Source: an uncultured Chloroflexota bacterium
GTDB lineage: Bacteria; Chloroflexota; Dehalococcoidia; UBA3495
Length of the DNA stretch: 8,396 nt
Assembly (NCBI GenBank): GCA_913052545.1
Contig: CAJXEF010000097.1
Location: 1 to 8,396 of the forward strand
Direction: 5' to 3'
Of this stretch, positions 1 through 5,788 are shown piece by piece (positions within the stretch are counted from its first letter, which is position 1; every line of letters begins with the position of its first letter). The notes under the pieces were generated by a model. The model was not told where the DNA came from. It ran no database searches and worked only from the letters and a program-made list of their open reading frames with translations. The position numbers and the translations under genes are program-made.

Positions 1-873
1 GGGAATCTGTCCAACGATTTGATTGCCAACAGAGTAAGCTCGATAAGAGGGATAATTAACGGTACGAGCAATTATATTTTGACTCGTATGTCACAGGACC
101 ACGCGCAATTTGGGAAGGCCCTTGACGAAGCTCAGCAGCAAGGTTACGCAGAGTCTGATCCAACCAACGATGTAGAAGGGATTGATGCAGTATATAAGCT
201 ATCAATCATGTCGTCGTTGGCCTTTCATACTAATGTAAACCCTAATGACATCTACTGCGAGGGAATTACTCAGTTACAAACACAAGATTTTCGTTATGCC
301 GATGAATTAGGGTATGCTATTAAATCTCTCGGAATCGCATCTTTAAAGGGATCTTGGATTCAAGCTAGAGTTCACCCGGCACTGTTGCCCAAGGAACATA
401 TGCTCGCCAAAGTGGATGGCGTTTACAACGCTGTTGAAGTAGCCGGAGACTTGTGTGGGCAAGTATTATTTCACGGGCAGGGAGCAGGGAAAGAGCCAAC
501 AACGAGCGCAGTCTTAGGCGATTTATTTGCAGTCATACGGCGCATCTATAGTTCTCAACCGCACTTTCGGGCGCCTACTGTGACCTCAGGCATTTCCGTT
601 CAGTCTATTGATGACTTGGAAAGCAAATACTACCTGCGGCTTAATGTGTCTGATCAATCAGGTGTATTGGGACAAATAGCAAGAATTCTAGGAGAAGAGA
701 ACATCAGCTTGGCTGAAGTATTGCAAAAGGATACCAATTTAGTAGCCAGAACCGCCGAGATTGTTATTACGACGCATCCTGCTCTCGAGGTTGCATTACA
801 GCGATCTTTATATAGGATTTCCGAATTGGAAGTGGTACACGAGGTGAATAGTCTTCTTAGAATAGAGGAATAA
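1..873 (+). CDS. hom: Homoserine dehydrogenase, 5'-truncated by the window edge
   Basis: Reduces aspartate-semialdehyde to homoserine with NAD(P)H, the branch point to threonine and methionine; cytoplasmic. The frame is open from base 1, so the gene begins outside the window. The visible part is 290 residues, and against a usual length of about 430 the N-terminal Rossmann NAD(P)-binding half is missing. The catalytic domain is clear: an NGTSNYIL segment at about 20-27, then YAESDPTNDVEGIDAVYK. In that stretch E51, D57, D62 and K66 (partial numbering) match E208, D214, D219 and K223 of yeast homoserine dehydrogenase. A GQGAGKEPTTSAVLGDL motif follows at about 159-175. Residues from about 210 to the end form a C-terminal ACT domain, the usual site of threonine feedback control. 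It lies 69 bases before thrC on the same strand. TTG at 19 is an internal codon, not the start. Confidence 0.95.
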   Translation, partial: GNLSNDLIANRVSSIRGIINGTSNYILTRMSQDHAQFGKALDEAQQQGYAESDPTNDVEGIDAVYKLSIMSSLAFHTNVNPNDIYCEGITQLQTQDFRYADELGYAIKSLGIASLKGSWIQARVHPALLPKEHMLAKVDGVYNAVEVAGDLCGQVLFHGQGAGKEPTTSAVLGDLFAVIRRIYSSQPHFRAPTVTSGISVQSIDDLESKYYLRLNVSDQSGVLGQIARILGEENISLAEVLQKDTNLVARTAEIVITTHPALEVALQRSLYRISELEVVHEVNSLLRIEE

Positions 874-942
874 TGTAACTAGAAAAGGCAATAATTGACC
901 AACCGACGTTGCAAGCTGTAAATTATTTTTTCGGGAATTACG

Positions 943-1995
943 ATGGGTTTAGGAGTTCTTACTAAATATAAAGAATATCTGCCAGTGACTGATGACACTC
1001 CCGTTATCAGCCTTGGAGAAGGTGACACACCTCTCGTTAAATCTAAGAGAATAGCCTCTGATTTGGGTTGTGGAGAACTCTATTTCAAATTAGAAGGTTG
1101 TAACCCTACTGGGTCTTTCAAAGATAGGGGAATGGTAGTCGCGATTGGCAAGGCCTTGGAAGCTGGCAGCGTAGCCGTTATGTGTGCCTCTACAGGTAAC
1201 ACGAGTGCTTCAGCTGCGGCCTATGGCGCTTATTGTGACCTTCCAGCTTTAGTTTTGATTCCAAAGGGGGAAGTCGCTTTGGGTAAAGTAGCCCAAGCGA
1301 TGGCCTATGGGGCAAGAATTATTATGGTTGATGGTAATTTTGATTCAGCCCTTAATTTAGCAAGAACGTTTACAGATAAAAATCAGATTACCTTAGTTAA
1401 TTCTTTAAATCCCCACAGGATAGAGGGACAAAAGACAGCGGCTTTTGAGGTAGTTGACGTATTAGGAAACTCCCCTGATTATTTGTTTATACCAGTCGGA
1501 AACGCGGGTAATATCACTGCTTACTGGAAAGGATTCAAGGAATATAAAGCGAACGGGATGTGTACGAGCTTGCCGAAGATGATGGGCTTTCAGGCTGAAG
1601 GAGCTGCTCCTATAGTTCTAGGTAAAGTGGTAACCAATCCTCAAACTATAGCTTCAGCTATCCGGATTGGTAACCCGGCGAGTTGGCAAAGGGCTTTGGA
1701 AGCGAGAGATGAGTCGAATGGAACCATTGATAAGGTCAGCGACGATGAAATACTAGAAGCTTACCGTCTTCTAGCGTCGAAAGAGGGTATATTTGGTGAA
1801 CCTGCTTCGGCAGCATCGTTAGCGGGTTTGATGAAAAAGGTAAGAGAGGGGTTGAATCTAGCAGAACAGCGTGTAGTATGTATTATTACTGGGACTGGAT
1901 TAAAAGATCCTGATTTGGCTGTAAGTAGCATAACAGCCCATACCTTGGAAATTGAACCTACTATGGAGGCATTGGAGGCAGCAGCCTTAGGGTGA
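943..1995 (+). CDS. thrC: Threonine synthase (PLP-dependent)
   Basis: Converts O-phosphohomoserine to threonine with pyridoxal phosphate; cytoplasmic, the last step of threonine synthesis. The protein is 350 residues, a normal length for the short bacterial/archaeal type. K60 in [11 protein letters not shown] is the expected Schiff-base lysine. STGNTSAS (83-90) is the substrate/PLP contact loop, PVGNAGN (183-189) the glycine-rich phosphate-binding loop, and TGTGLKDPD (315-323) the conserved C-terminal motif. The opening [25 protein letters not shown] is typical of the family, so ATG 943 is well supported. Only a weak Shine-Dalgarno-like GGGA (933-936) lies six bases upstream, and an in-frame stop at 919 limits extension. 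It is probably co-transcribed with hom. No homoserine kinase gene lies between or beside them, so thrB must be elsewhere. Confidence 0.95.
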   Translation: MGLGVLTKYKEYLPVTDDTPVISLGEGDTPLVKSKRIASDLGCGELYFKLEGCNPTGSFKDRGMVVAIGKALEAGSVAVMCASTGNTSASAAAYGAYCDLPALVLIPKGEVALGKVAQAMAYGARIIMVDGNFDSALNLARTFTDKNQITLVNSLNPHRIEGQKTAAFEVVDVLGNSPDYLFIPVGNAGNITAYWKGFKEYKANGMCTSLPKMMGFQAEGAAPIVLGKVVTNPQTIASAIRIGNPASWQRALEARDESNGTIDKVSDDEILEAYRLLASKEGIFGEPASAASLAGLMKKVREGLNLAEQRVVCIITGTGLKDPDLAVSSITAHTLEIEPTMEALEAAALG

Positions 1996-2054
1996 TGTTC
2001 TGACTAAGTTGGTCAGCTTCTGATCTAATTAATCCTTTCGGTAATATATAGTTC

Positions 2055-2059
2055 GAGGA
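2055..2059 (+). promoter_or_regulatory. Shine-Dalgarno site for folE that supports an ATC start
   Basis: GAGGA (followed by another A) is the only strong ribosome-binding sequence between the thrC stop and the folE body. It ends seven bases before ATC 2067 and 46 bases before TTG 2106, the first conventional start codon in frame. Its position therefore argues for initiation at ATC 2067. The in-frame stop at 2049-2051 rules out an earlier start. Confidence 0.55.
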
Positions 2060-2066
2060 ACTAGTT

Positions 2067-2627
2067 ATCCAAACAGATCGAATAGAACGAGCCGTCGCAG
2101 ATATCTTGCATGCCATTGGAGAAGATCCAGATCGGGAAGGGCTGCGAGATACTCCTAAAAGAGTATCCGAAATGTATGCGGAGCTCTTTTCCGGGTTGGC
2201 ATCGGATCCAGCTGAGGCTATAGATGCGGTATTTGATGAACAATCCCAAGACCCTGTTGTTATGCGAAATGTTGTTTTCCACTCCGTTTGTGAACATCAT
2301 CTATTACCGTTTTTTGGTTCAGTTAACTTGGCTTATATACCCAAAGGTAAACTGGCCGGTTTTAGCAAACTGGCGAGAGCTGTCGAGGTGGCTGCAAAGC
2401 GCCCACAAGTACAGGAACGGTTAACGGGACAAGTAGCCGATGCCATTTATAATACGCTTCACCCACATGTGGTAGCCGTGGAAATTGAGGCTGAGCATCT
2501 ATGTATGGCGATGAGAGGTGTAAGAAAACCGGGTAGTAAAGTGATTACAACGGCTATAAGGGGATCCTTTGCAGGTTTGGATATAGTCAGTCGGGATTTA
2601 TTGATCTTATTAAGAGGTATCTCCTAA
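2067..2627 (+). CDS. folE: GTP cyclohydrolase I, probable non-canonical ATC start
   Basis: Hydrolyses GTP to 7,8-dihydroneopterin triphosphate, the first step to folate (and to 7-deazaguanines such as queuosine, or to biopterin); a cytoplasmic zinc homodecamer. From ATC 2067 it has 186 residues, the usual length. IGEDPDREGLRDTPKRV is the family signature. Zinc ligands are C75 and H78 in SVCEHHLLPFFG and C146 in AEHLCMAMRG; H77 is also conserved. The FSKLARAVEVAAKRPQVQE block is intact. Residues encoded by 2073-2105 (TDRIERAVADI) match the N-terminal helix of the family, so translation must begin before TTG 2106. No ATG, GTG or TTG occurs between the stop at 2049 and TTG 2106. ATC 2067, seven bases after GAGGA, is the best start, and a sequencing error at this codon is possible. 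The next gene begins one base after its stop. Confidence 0.93.
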   Translation: MQTDRIERAVADILHAIGEDPDREGLRDTPKRVSEMYAELFSGLASDPAEAIDAVFDEQSQDPVVMRNVVFHSVCEHHLLPFFGSVNLAYIPKGKLAGFSKLARAVEVAAKRPQVQERLTGQVADAIYNTLHPHVVAVEIEAEHLCMAMRGVRKPGSKVITTAIRGSFAGLDIVSRDLLILLRGIS

Positions 2628-2628
2628 A

Positions 2629-3606
2629 ATGCCAACCACCAGAATGGAATCATTTCAAGAATTTCTTCCTGAATGGGAAGACTTATTGACGATGAGCCCG
2701 GTCAACAGCATATATTTAACACCTCAATGGCAGCAGGTTTGGTGGGATTATTTTGGTGATAATCGAGAAATGGCAGGATTTTATGTGCACGAATCCGGGT
2801 CCCTAATGGCTGTAGCATCTATGTCAAAACAGGGAGACGAGGTGACTTTTACTGGTGGGCCGGAAACATTTGATTACAATGATTTTTTGGTTCGACCAGG
2901 TTTTGAAACTGCCTTTTTCCCTAGGCTCTTGGACGAATTACAGTTAGACGATGTCAAATCTATCACTCTTTGCTCTTTGAAAGAAGGGTCGCCTACTTTA
3001 ATGTACTTACCAGATGTTGCAGAGACATATGGATTTGTCGCAACTGTTACTGAAGAGGATGTGGCGCCTGGTCTAGAGCTACCGGAGACTTGGGAAGAGT
3101 ATCTATCTCAACTTTCCAAAAAAGACAGACACGAATTAAGGAGAAAATTCCGTCGTCTAGAATCCTTGGAAAACTGGAATTGGTACTGTTTACAATCTGA
3201 CGTTGATATTGAGAATAGCCTAGATGATTTCTTGAGATTAATGAGAATGAGTGCGCCTGAAAAAGAAGAATACATGACTGATGAGAGGGAACAGTTTTTC
3301 AGATCAATGTCAGTTAGAATGGCACGTTTAGGGTTAGTCAAACTATTTTTTCTTGAGGTTAATGGAGTGACAGCGGCAACATCCCTGTGTTTCGATTATG
3401 GATTATCTCGTTTGCTTTATAATAGCGGTTATGATCCGGAGATGTCTTTTTATAGTGTCGGGTTGTTGATGAATGCTATTTGTTTGAGAGATGCTATAGA
3501 ACAAGGGGAAATATATTTTGATTTCTTGCGCGGTTCGGAACCCTATAAATATCATCTGGGTGGTAAAAACCATATTTTGTATCAAATGGTGGTGACCAAG
3601 AGTTGA
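2629..3606 (+). CDS. BioF2/FemAB-like GNAT acyltransferase
   Basis: A 325-residue protein with the layout of the 'BioF2-like acetyltransferase' group (Pfam PF13480, the CelD/FemAB-like branch of the GNAT fold). The N-terminal half has the WxxVWWDYFG start and a degenerate first GNAT fold with FNDFL-like FDYNDFL (81-87). The second half opens with a basic helix, KKDRHELRRKFRRLE (164-178). Then come a strand-turn FFLEVNGVTAATSLCFDYG (240-258), the YNSGYDPEMSFYSVG acyl-CoA-binding region (264-278) and the family ending FDFLRGSEPYKYHLGG (298-312). Family members move an acyl or aminoacyl group onto an amine of a sugar or peptide, but the substrate here cannot be read. No signal peptide or membrane helix is seen, so it should be cytoplasmic. 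ATG 2629 lies one base after the folE stop, with AGAGG eleven bases upstream. It overlaps the next gene by four bases. Confidence 0.85.
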   Translation: MPTTRMESFQEFLPEWEDLLTMSPVNSIYLTPQWQQVWWDYFGDNREMAGFYVHESGSLMAVASMSKQGDEVTFTGGPETFDYNDFLVRPGFETAFFPRLLDELQLDDVKSITLCSLKEGSPTLMYLPDVAETYGFVATVTEEDVAPGLELPETWEEYLSQLSKKDRHELRRKFRRLESLENWNWYCLQSDVDIENSLDDFLRLMRMSAPEKEEYMTDEREQFFRSMSVRMARLGLVKLFFLEVNGVTAATSLCFDYGLSRLLYNSGYDPEMSFYSVGLLMNAICLRDAIEQGEIYFDFLRGSEPYKYHLGGKNHILYQMVVTKS

Positions 3607-4814
3607 CGCTATCAAAAATAGCTTTTCTATCAGTACACACATGTCCCTTGGCGGCTCCTGGTCAAGGTAAATCGGGAGGAATGAACGTACACGTTCGCCA
3701 ATTGGCGGCTGCACTAGGGGATATGGGTGTCGAAGTGGACATTTTCACCAAGGCACATATCGGGCAATCTGATATGATCGAGTCGATTAGTAGTAACGTT
3801 CGGGTAATTCACCTGCACGCAGGAGGAGTTGATGTTCCGTTAGAGGATTTATTTGATCATTTGCCTCAATTTTTAGAGGAATTTAAAAGATACCAAAAGG
3901 AACATGGTATCAAGTATCAAGCGATTCATTCCCATTATTGGATGTCTGGGTGGGTTGGACAAGAAATGGTCAATGATCTGAACATTCCTCATGTGGTTAC
4001 GTTTCACACTTTGGCGCGTATCAAGATGCAATCTCGAGCGGGTGAAAGGGAATCTCTCAAACGGCAGGGCACTGAAAAAGACATCATGCGGAATGCAGAC
4101 AAAGTGATAGCATTTAGCTCTCACGAAAGGGACGCGATGATACGTTTGTATGATGCCCCATCTGATAGGATTGCATTGGTGCCCTGTGGTGTCGATTTAT
4201 CTAGGTTTAGGCCACTAGATCAGTCTCAGGCTCGACAACATCTTGGAATAAACGGTGAGAAAGTATTTTTGTATGTCGGCAGGATAGAATCGCTCAAAGG
4301 AGTAGATCTTCTTCTCGAGACTACTGCTCATCTAGATGTCTCCCAGGAAGTTAAGGTACTCGTGGTAGGTGGTGATGATGGTAGAGGACATGAGGTATTA
4401 CGTTTAAAACAAAGAGCCAAAGAATTGGATATTGATGGAATAGTAGAATTCGTTGGCAGAGTGGACCAGGATCAGCTGCCGATTTATTACAGTGCTGCGG
4501 ACGTATGTGTTGTCCCTTCGTTTTACGAAAGCTTTGGTTTGGCGGCATTAGAATCAATGGCGTGCGGAACGCCAGTTGTAGCTTACAGAGTAGGTGGCTT
4601 ACCTACTATCATTAAACATGGTAGTACGGGTTATTTGAAATCATGGAGGTGCCCTGAGGCTTTTGCGAATTCTTTAGAGATGATTACGTCGAGCAACAGT
4701 TTGATCGAATCTATGGGTCAGGCCTCTCGAGAAAGAGCTGAAACCATGGGCTGGGATAGAGTAGCTTTTACACTGTCCGAACATTACAAATATCTAGCAA
4801 GGGAGATGGTATAG
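3603..4814 (+). CDS. GT4-family glycosyltransferase, MshA / sucrose-phosphate-synthase-like
   Basis: A retaining GT-B glycosyltransferase of 403 residues, which transfers a sugar from a nucleotide donor. The N-terminal domain has SGGMNVHVRQLAAALG (24-39) and IHSHYWMSGWVG (108-119), both close to MshA, which joins UDP-GlcNAc to inositol phosphate in mycothiol synthesis, and to sucrose-phosphate synthase. The donor-binding domain has YVGRIESLKG (224-233), with the expected R and K, and the EX7E motif with E309 and E317 in YESFGLAALES, followed by MACGTPVVA. No membrane segment is seen. Mycothiol is typical of Actinobacteria, so the acceptor is probably something else, and neither donor nor acceptor can be assigned here. 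Start TTG 3603 overlaps the upstream TGA as TTGA, a usual coupling arrangement; the nearest purine-rich sites are GGTGG (3588-3592) and AAGAG. The end overlaps the DUF502 frame at ATAG. Confidence 0.9.
   Translation: MTLSKIAFLSVHTCPLAAPGQGKSGGMNVHVRQLAAALGDMGVEVDIFTKAHIGQSDMIESISSNVRVIHLHAGGVDVPLEDLFDHLPQFLEEFKRYQKEHGIKYQAIHSHYWMSGWVGQEMVNDLNIPHVVTFHTLARIKMQSRAGERESLKRQGTEKDIMRNADKVIAFSSHERDAMIRLYDAPSDRIALVPCGVDLSRFRPLDQSQARQHLGINGEKVFLYVGRIESLKGVDLLLETTAHLDVSQEVKVLVVGGDDGRGHEVLRLKQRAKELDIDGIVEFVGRVDQDQLPIYYSAADVCVVPSFYESFGLAALESMACGTPVVAYRVGGLPTIIKHGSTGYLKSWRCPEAFANSLEMITSSNSLIESMGQASRERAETMGWDRVAFTLSEHYKYLAREMV
4800..4805 (+). promoter_or_regulatory. Shine-Dalgarno site for the DUF502 gene
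   Basis: AGGGAG near the end of the glycosyltransferase gene is five bases from ATA 4811. No comparable site stands before ATT 4832, ATT 4865 or TTG 4913. It is the main local evidence that the DUF502 gene starts at the ATA that overlaps the upstream stop codon. Confidence 0.45.
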
Positions 4815-5485
4815 AAACCAATAAATCAGATATTGAGCCGCGTAAGCGAAACCCCGTCCGGCAAATTGCTCTCCACGTCCAGAGGACTTTAGCCGCCGGT
4901 CTGCTAGTTATCTTGCCTATCGGAATAACTCTTTTGGTTTTAAAGTTCTTCTTTGAGCTGCTAGATCCGACTTTACAACCGTTGCTTGAATTTCTTCCGG
5001 GAAAATACGTTACAGGTTCAGGTATTATTGGGTTCATCGTTGTTTTATATGTCATAGGGATGGTTGCTTCCCATGTCATCGGACGGCGTCTAATATCCCT
5101 AGGCCATTTGGTGATGGAGCGTATACCCATCATCCGAAGCATTTATGGGACGACTCGTAGCGGTATAGATATGTTAGCTGGGGTTAAAGACGCCCCTTAT
5201 AGAGGGGTCGTTCTTGTTGAGTGGCCTCGCGAGGGGATGAGGGTAATCGGGTTAGTCACAGCTCATATAGATCTTAAGGATGGGTCGGAAATGATGTTCG
5301 TTTACATTCCAACTACGCCGGTCCCATCTTCGGGGTTTTTGGTATTAGTCGGTCATGAAGACGTGACTCCAGTGGATATGAGCGTCGACGACGCAGTCAA
5401 AATCATAATTTCTGGTGGGATATTGGCAGGGGATTGGTTAAATTCTACAAACATAGCTGGTTTGAGTAATACTACTGGTAGTTAA
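4811..5485 (+). CDS. DUF502 family two-helix membrane protein, probable non-canonical ATA start
   Basis: A small inner-membrane protein of the DUF502 family (PF04367); bacterial function not established. From ATA 4811 it has 224 residues: a charged cytoplasmic tail rich in K/R, TM1 at about 28-50 (AAGLLVILPIGITLLVLKFF), a loop, TM2 at about 70-92 (SGIIGFIVVLYVIGMVASHV), then a soluble domain. Family motifs are RIPIIRSIYGTTRSG, VVLVEWPREGMRVIGLVT, IPTTPVPSSGFLVLV and MSVDDAVKIIISGG. TTG 4913 would remove half of TM1, so it is not the true start. Between the in-frame stop at 4757-4759 and 4913 there is no ATG, GTG or TTG (only CTG 4901, inside TM1). ATA 4811 follows AGGGAG by five bases and overlaps the upstream TAG as ATAG, like the usual ATGA. 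ATT 4832 is the alternative. It is last in its operon and may act in envelope upkeep with the upstream enzymes, which is inference. Confidence 0.88.
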   Translation: METNKSDIEPRKRNPVRQIALHVQRTLAAGLLVILPIGITLLVLKFFFELLDPTLQPLLEFLPGKYVTGSGIIGFIVVLYVIGMVASHVIGRRLISLGHLVMERIPIIRSIYGTTRSGIDMLAGVKDAPYRGVVLVEWPREGMRVIGLVTAHIDLKDGSEMMFVYIPTTPVPSSGFLVLVGHEDVTPVDMSVDDAVKIIISGGILAGDWLNSTNIAGLSNTTGS

Positions 5486-5523
5486 TGGTTTTCTTGATAC
5501 TATAACGCTATCTGACGTGGAAA

Positions 5524-5580
5524 GTGGTTACCTGCTACGGGTACAAGGGTTTCTCTAGGTAGGTTACCACTGTGGTATCC
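5524..5580. repeat. Three-arm inverted repeat between convergent genes
   Basis: Arm A (5524-5536, GTGGTTACCTGCT) pairs with arm B (5558-5570, GGTAGGTTACCAC): thirteen positions with one T-T mismatch and two G-T wobbles around a 21-base loop. Arm C (5572-5580, GTGGTATCC) can pair with the end of arm B (5562-5570, GGTTACCAC) instead, with one mismatch and a very short loop. A and C are near-direct repeats, so A-B and B-C pairings exclude each other. The site lies between the DUF502 stop and the 3' end of tRNA-Asp. It may act as a two-way terminator, but no U-tract follows on either strand. The rest of the 5486-5621 gap shows no gene. Confidence 0.45.
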
Positions 5581-5621
5581 AAGTCACTCAGCTATCAGGT
5601 AAGAGAAGCAATTTATATCAG

Positions 5622-5697
5622 TGGCGAGCCGGAGCGGATTCGAACCGCCGATCTTTGGCTTGACAGGCCAATATGTTAACCGCTACACCACCGGCCC
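5622..5697 (-). tRNA. trnD: tRNA-Asp (anticodon GTC)
   Basis: Decodes GAC/GAU. On the minus strand the 76 bases fold as a full cloverleaf. The acceptor is GGGCCGG with CCGGCTC (one G-U), and the D arm is GTGT/ACAT with loop AGCGGTTA. The anticodon stem is TTGGC/GCCAA around CTGTCAA, so the anticodon is GTC. The variable loop is AGATC and the T arm GGCGG-TTCGAAT-CCGCT. The discriminator base is G73, as expected for aspartate, and CCA is encoded. It lies 91 bases downstream of the monooxygenase gene on the same strand and has its own likely promoter. Confidence 0.97.
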
Positions 5698-5710
5698 GCG
5701 GTAGGTAGTT

Positions 5711-5727
5711 TGAACTGTAAAAGTTCA
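5711..5727 (-). other. Leader hairpin of the tRNA-Asp precursor
   Basis: TGAACT and AGTTCA form a perfect 6-bp stem around a 5-base loop. It begins where transcription from the promoter at 5734-5763 would be expected to start, about seven bases past the -10 box. The precursor would then carry a hairpin at its very 5' end, about 13 bases before the mature tRNA. It may protect the leader, but no function is shown. Confidence 0.35.
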
Positions 5728-5733
5728 GAGGTG

Positions 5734-5763
5734 AGTGTAGAGCTTCTGCATTCTATGTGTCAA
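5734..5763 (-). promoter_or_regulatory. Sigma-70-like promoter of tRNA-Asp
   Basis: On the minus strand TTGACA (5763-5758) is a perfect -35 box. After 18 bases follows TACACT (5739-5734), which matches four of six -10 positions. The predicted start near 5727 gives a leader of about 30 bases before the tRNA at 5697. It lies downstream of the monooxygenase stop (5789), so the tRNA can be expressed apart from ligA and the monooxygenase. Confidence 0.6.
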
Positions 5764-5788
5764 GGAGACATGTTTCTAAACATACCAT

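Noticed and set aside
2000..2016. Hairpin CTGAC/GTCAG just after thrC, as a terminator
   Set aside because: The stem is only 5-6 bp and no T-run follows; folE could still be read through from thrC.
2018..2047. Promoter before folE (TTCTGA ... TAATAT)
   Set aside because: The -35 match is poor and the -10 is only a partial match in A/T-rich sequence, so chance is a sufficient explanation. A separate folE promoter remains possible.
2106..2108. TTG as the start of folE
   Set aside because: It removes a conserved N-terminal helix (TDRIERAVADI) and has no Shine-Dalgarno sequence at a usable distance.
3403..3714. Minus-strand open frame across the acyltransferase-glycosyltransferase junction
   Set aside because: It lies antisense to two well supported genes, and its translation resembles no family I recognise.
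3603..4814. Assignment of the glycosyltransferase as mshA of mycothiol synthesis
   Set aside because: The similarity is real, but no mshB, mshC or mshD partner is present and the likely host group is not known for mycothiol.
4913..4915. TTG as the start of the DUF502 gene
   Set aside because: It falls within the first membrane helix and would delete about half of it, as well as the basic tail that should precede it.
4768..5142. Minus-strand open frame of 124 codons opposite the DUF502 gene
   Set aside because: Its product is low-complexity and family-less, and the opposite strand encodes a recognisable DUF502 protein. It is a shadow frame.
5770..5783. ATGTTT/AAACAT palindrome after the monooxygenase stop, as a terminator
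   Set aside because: All but two pairs are A-T, the loop is two bases and no clear U-tract follows; too weak to call.
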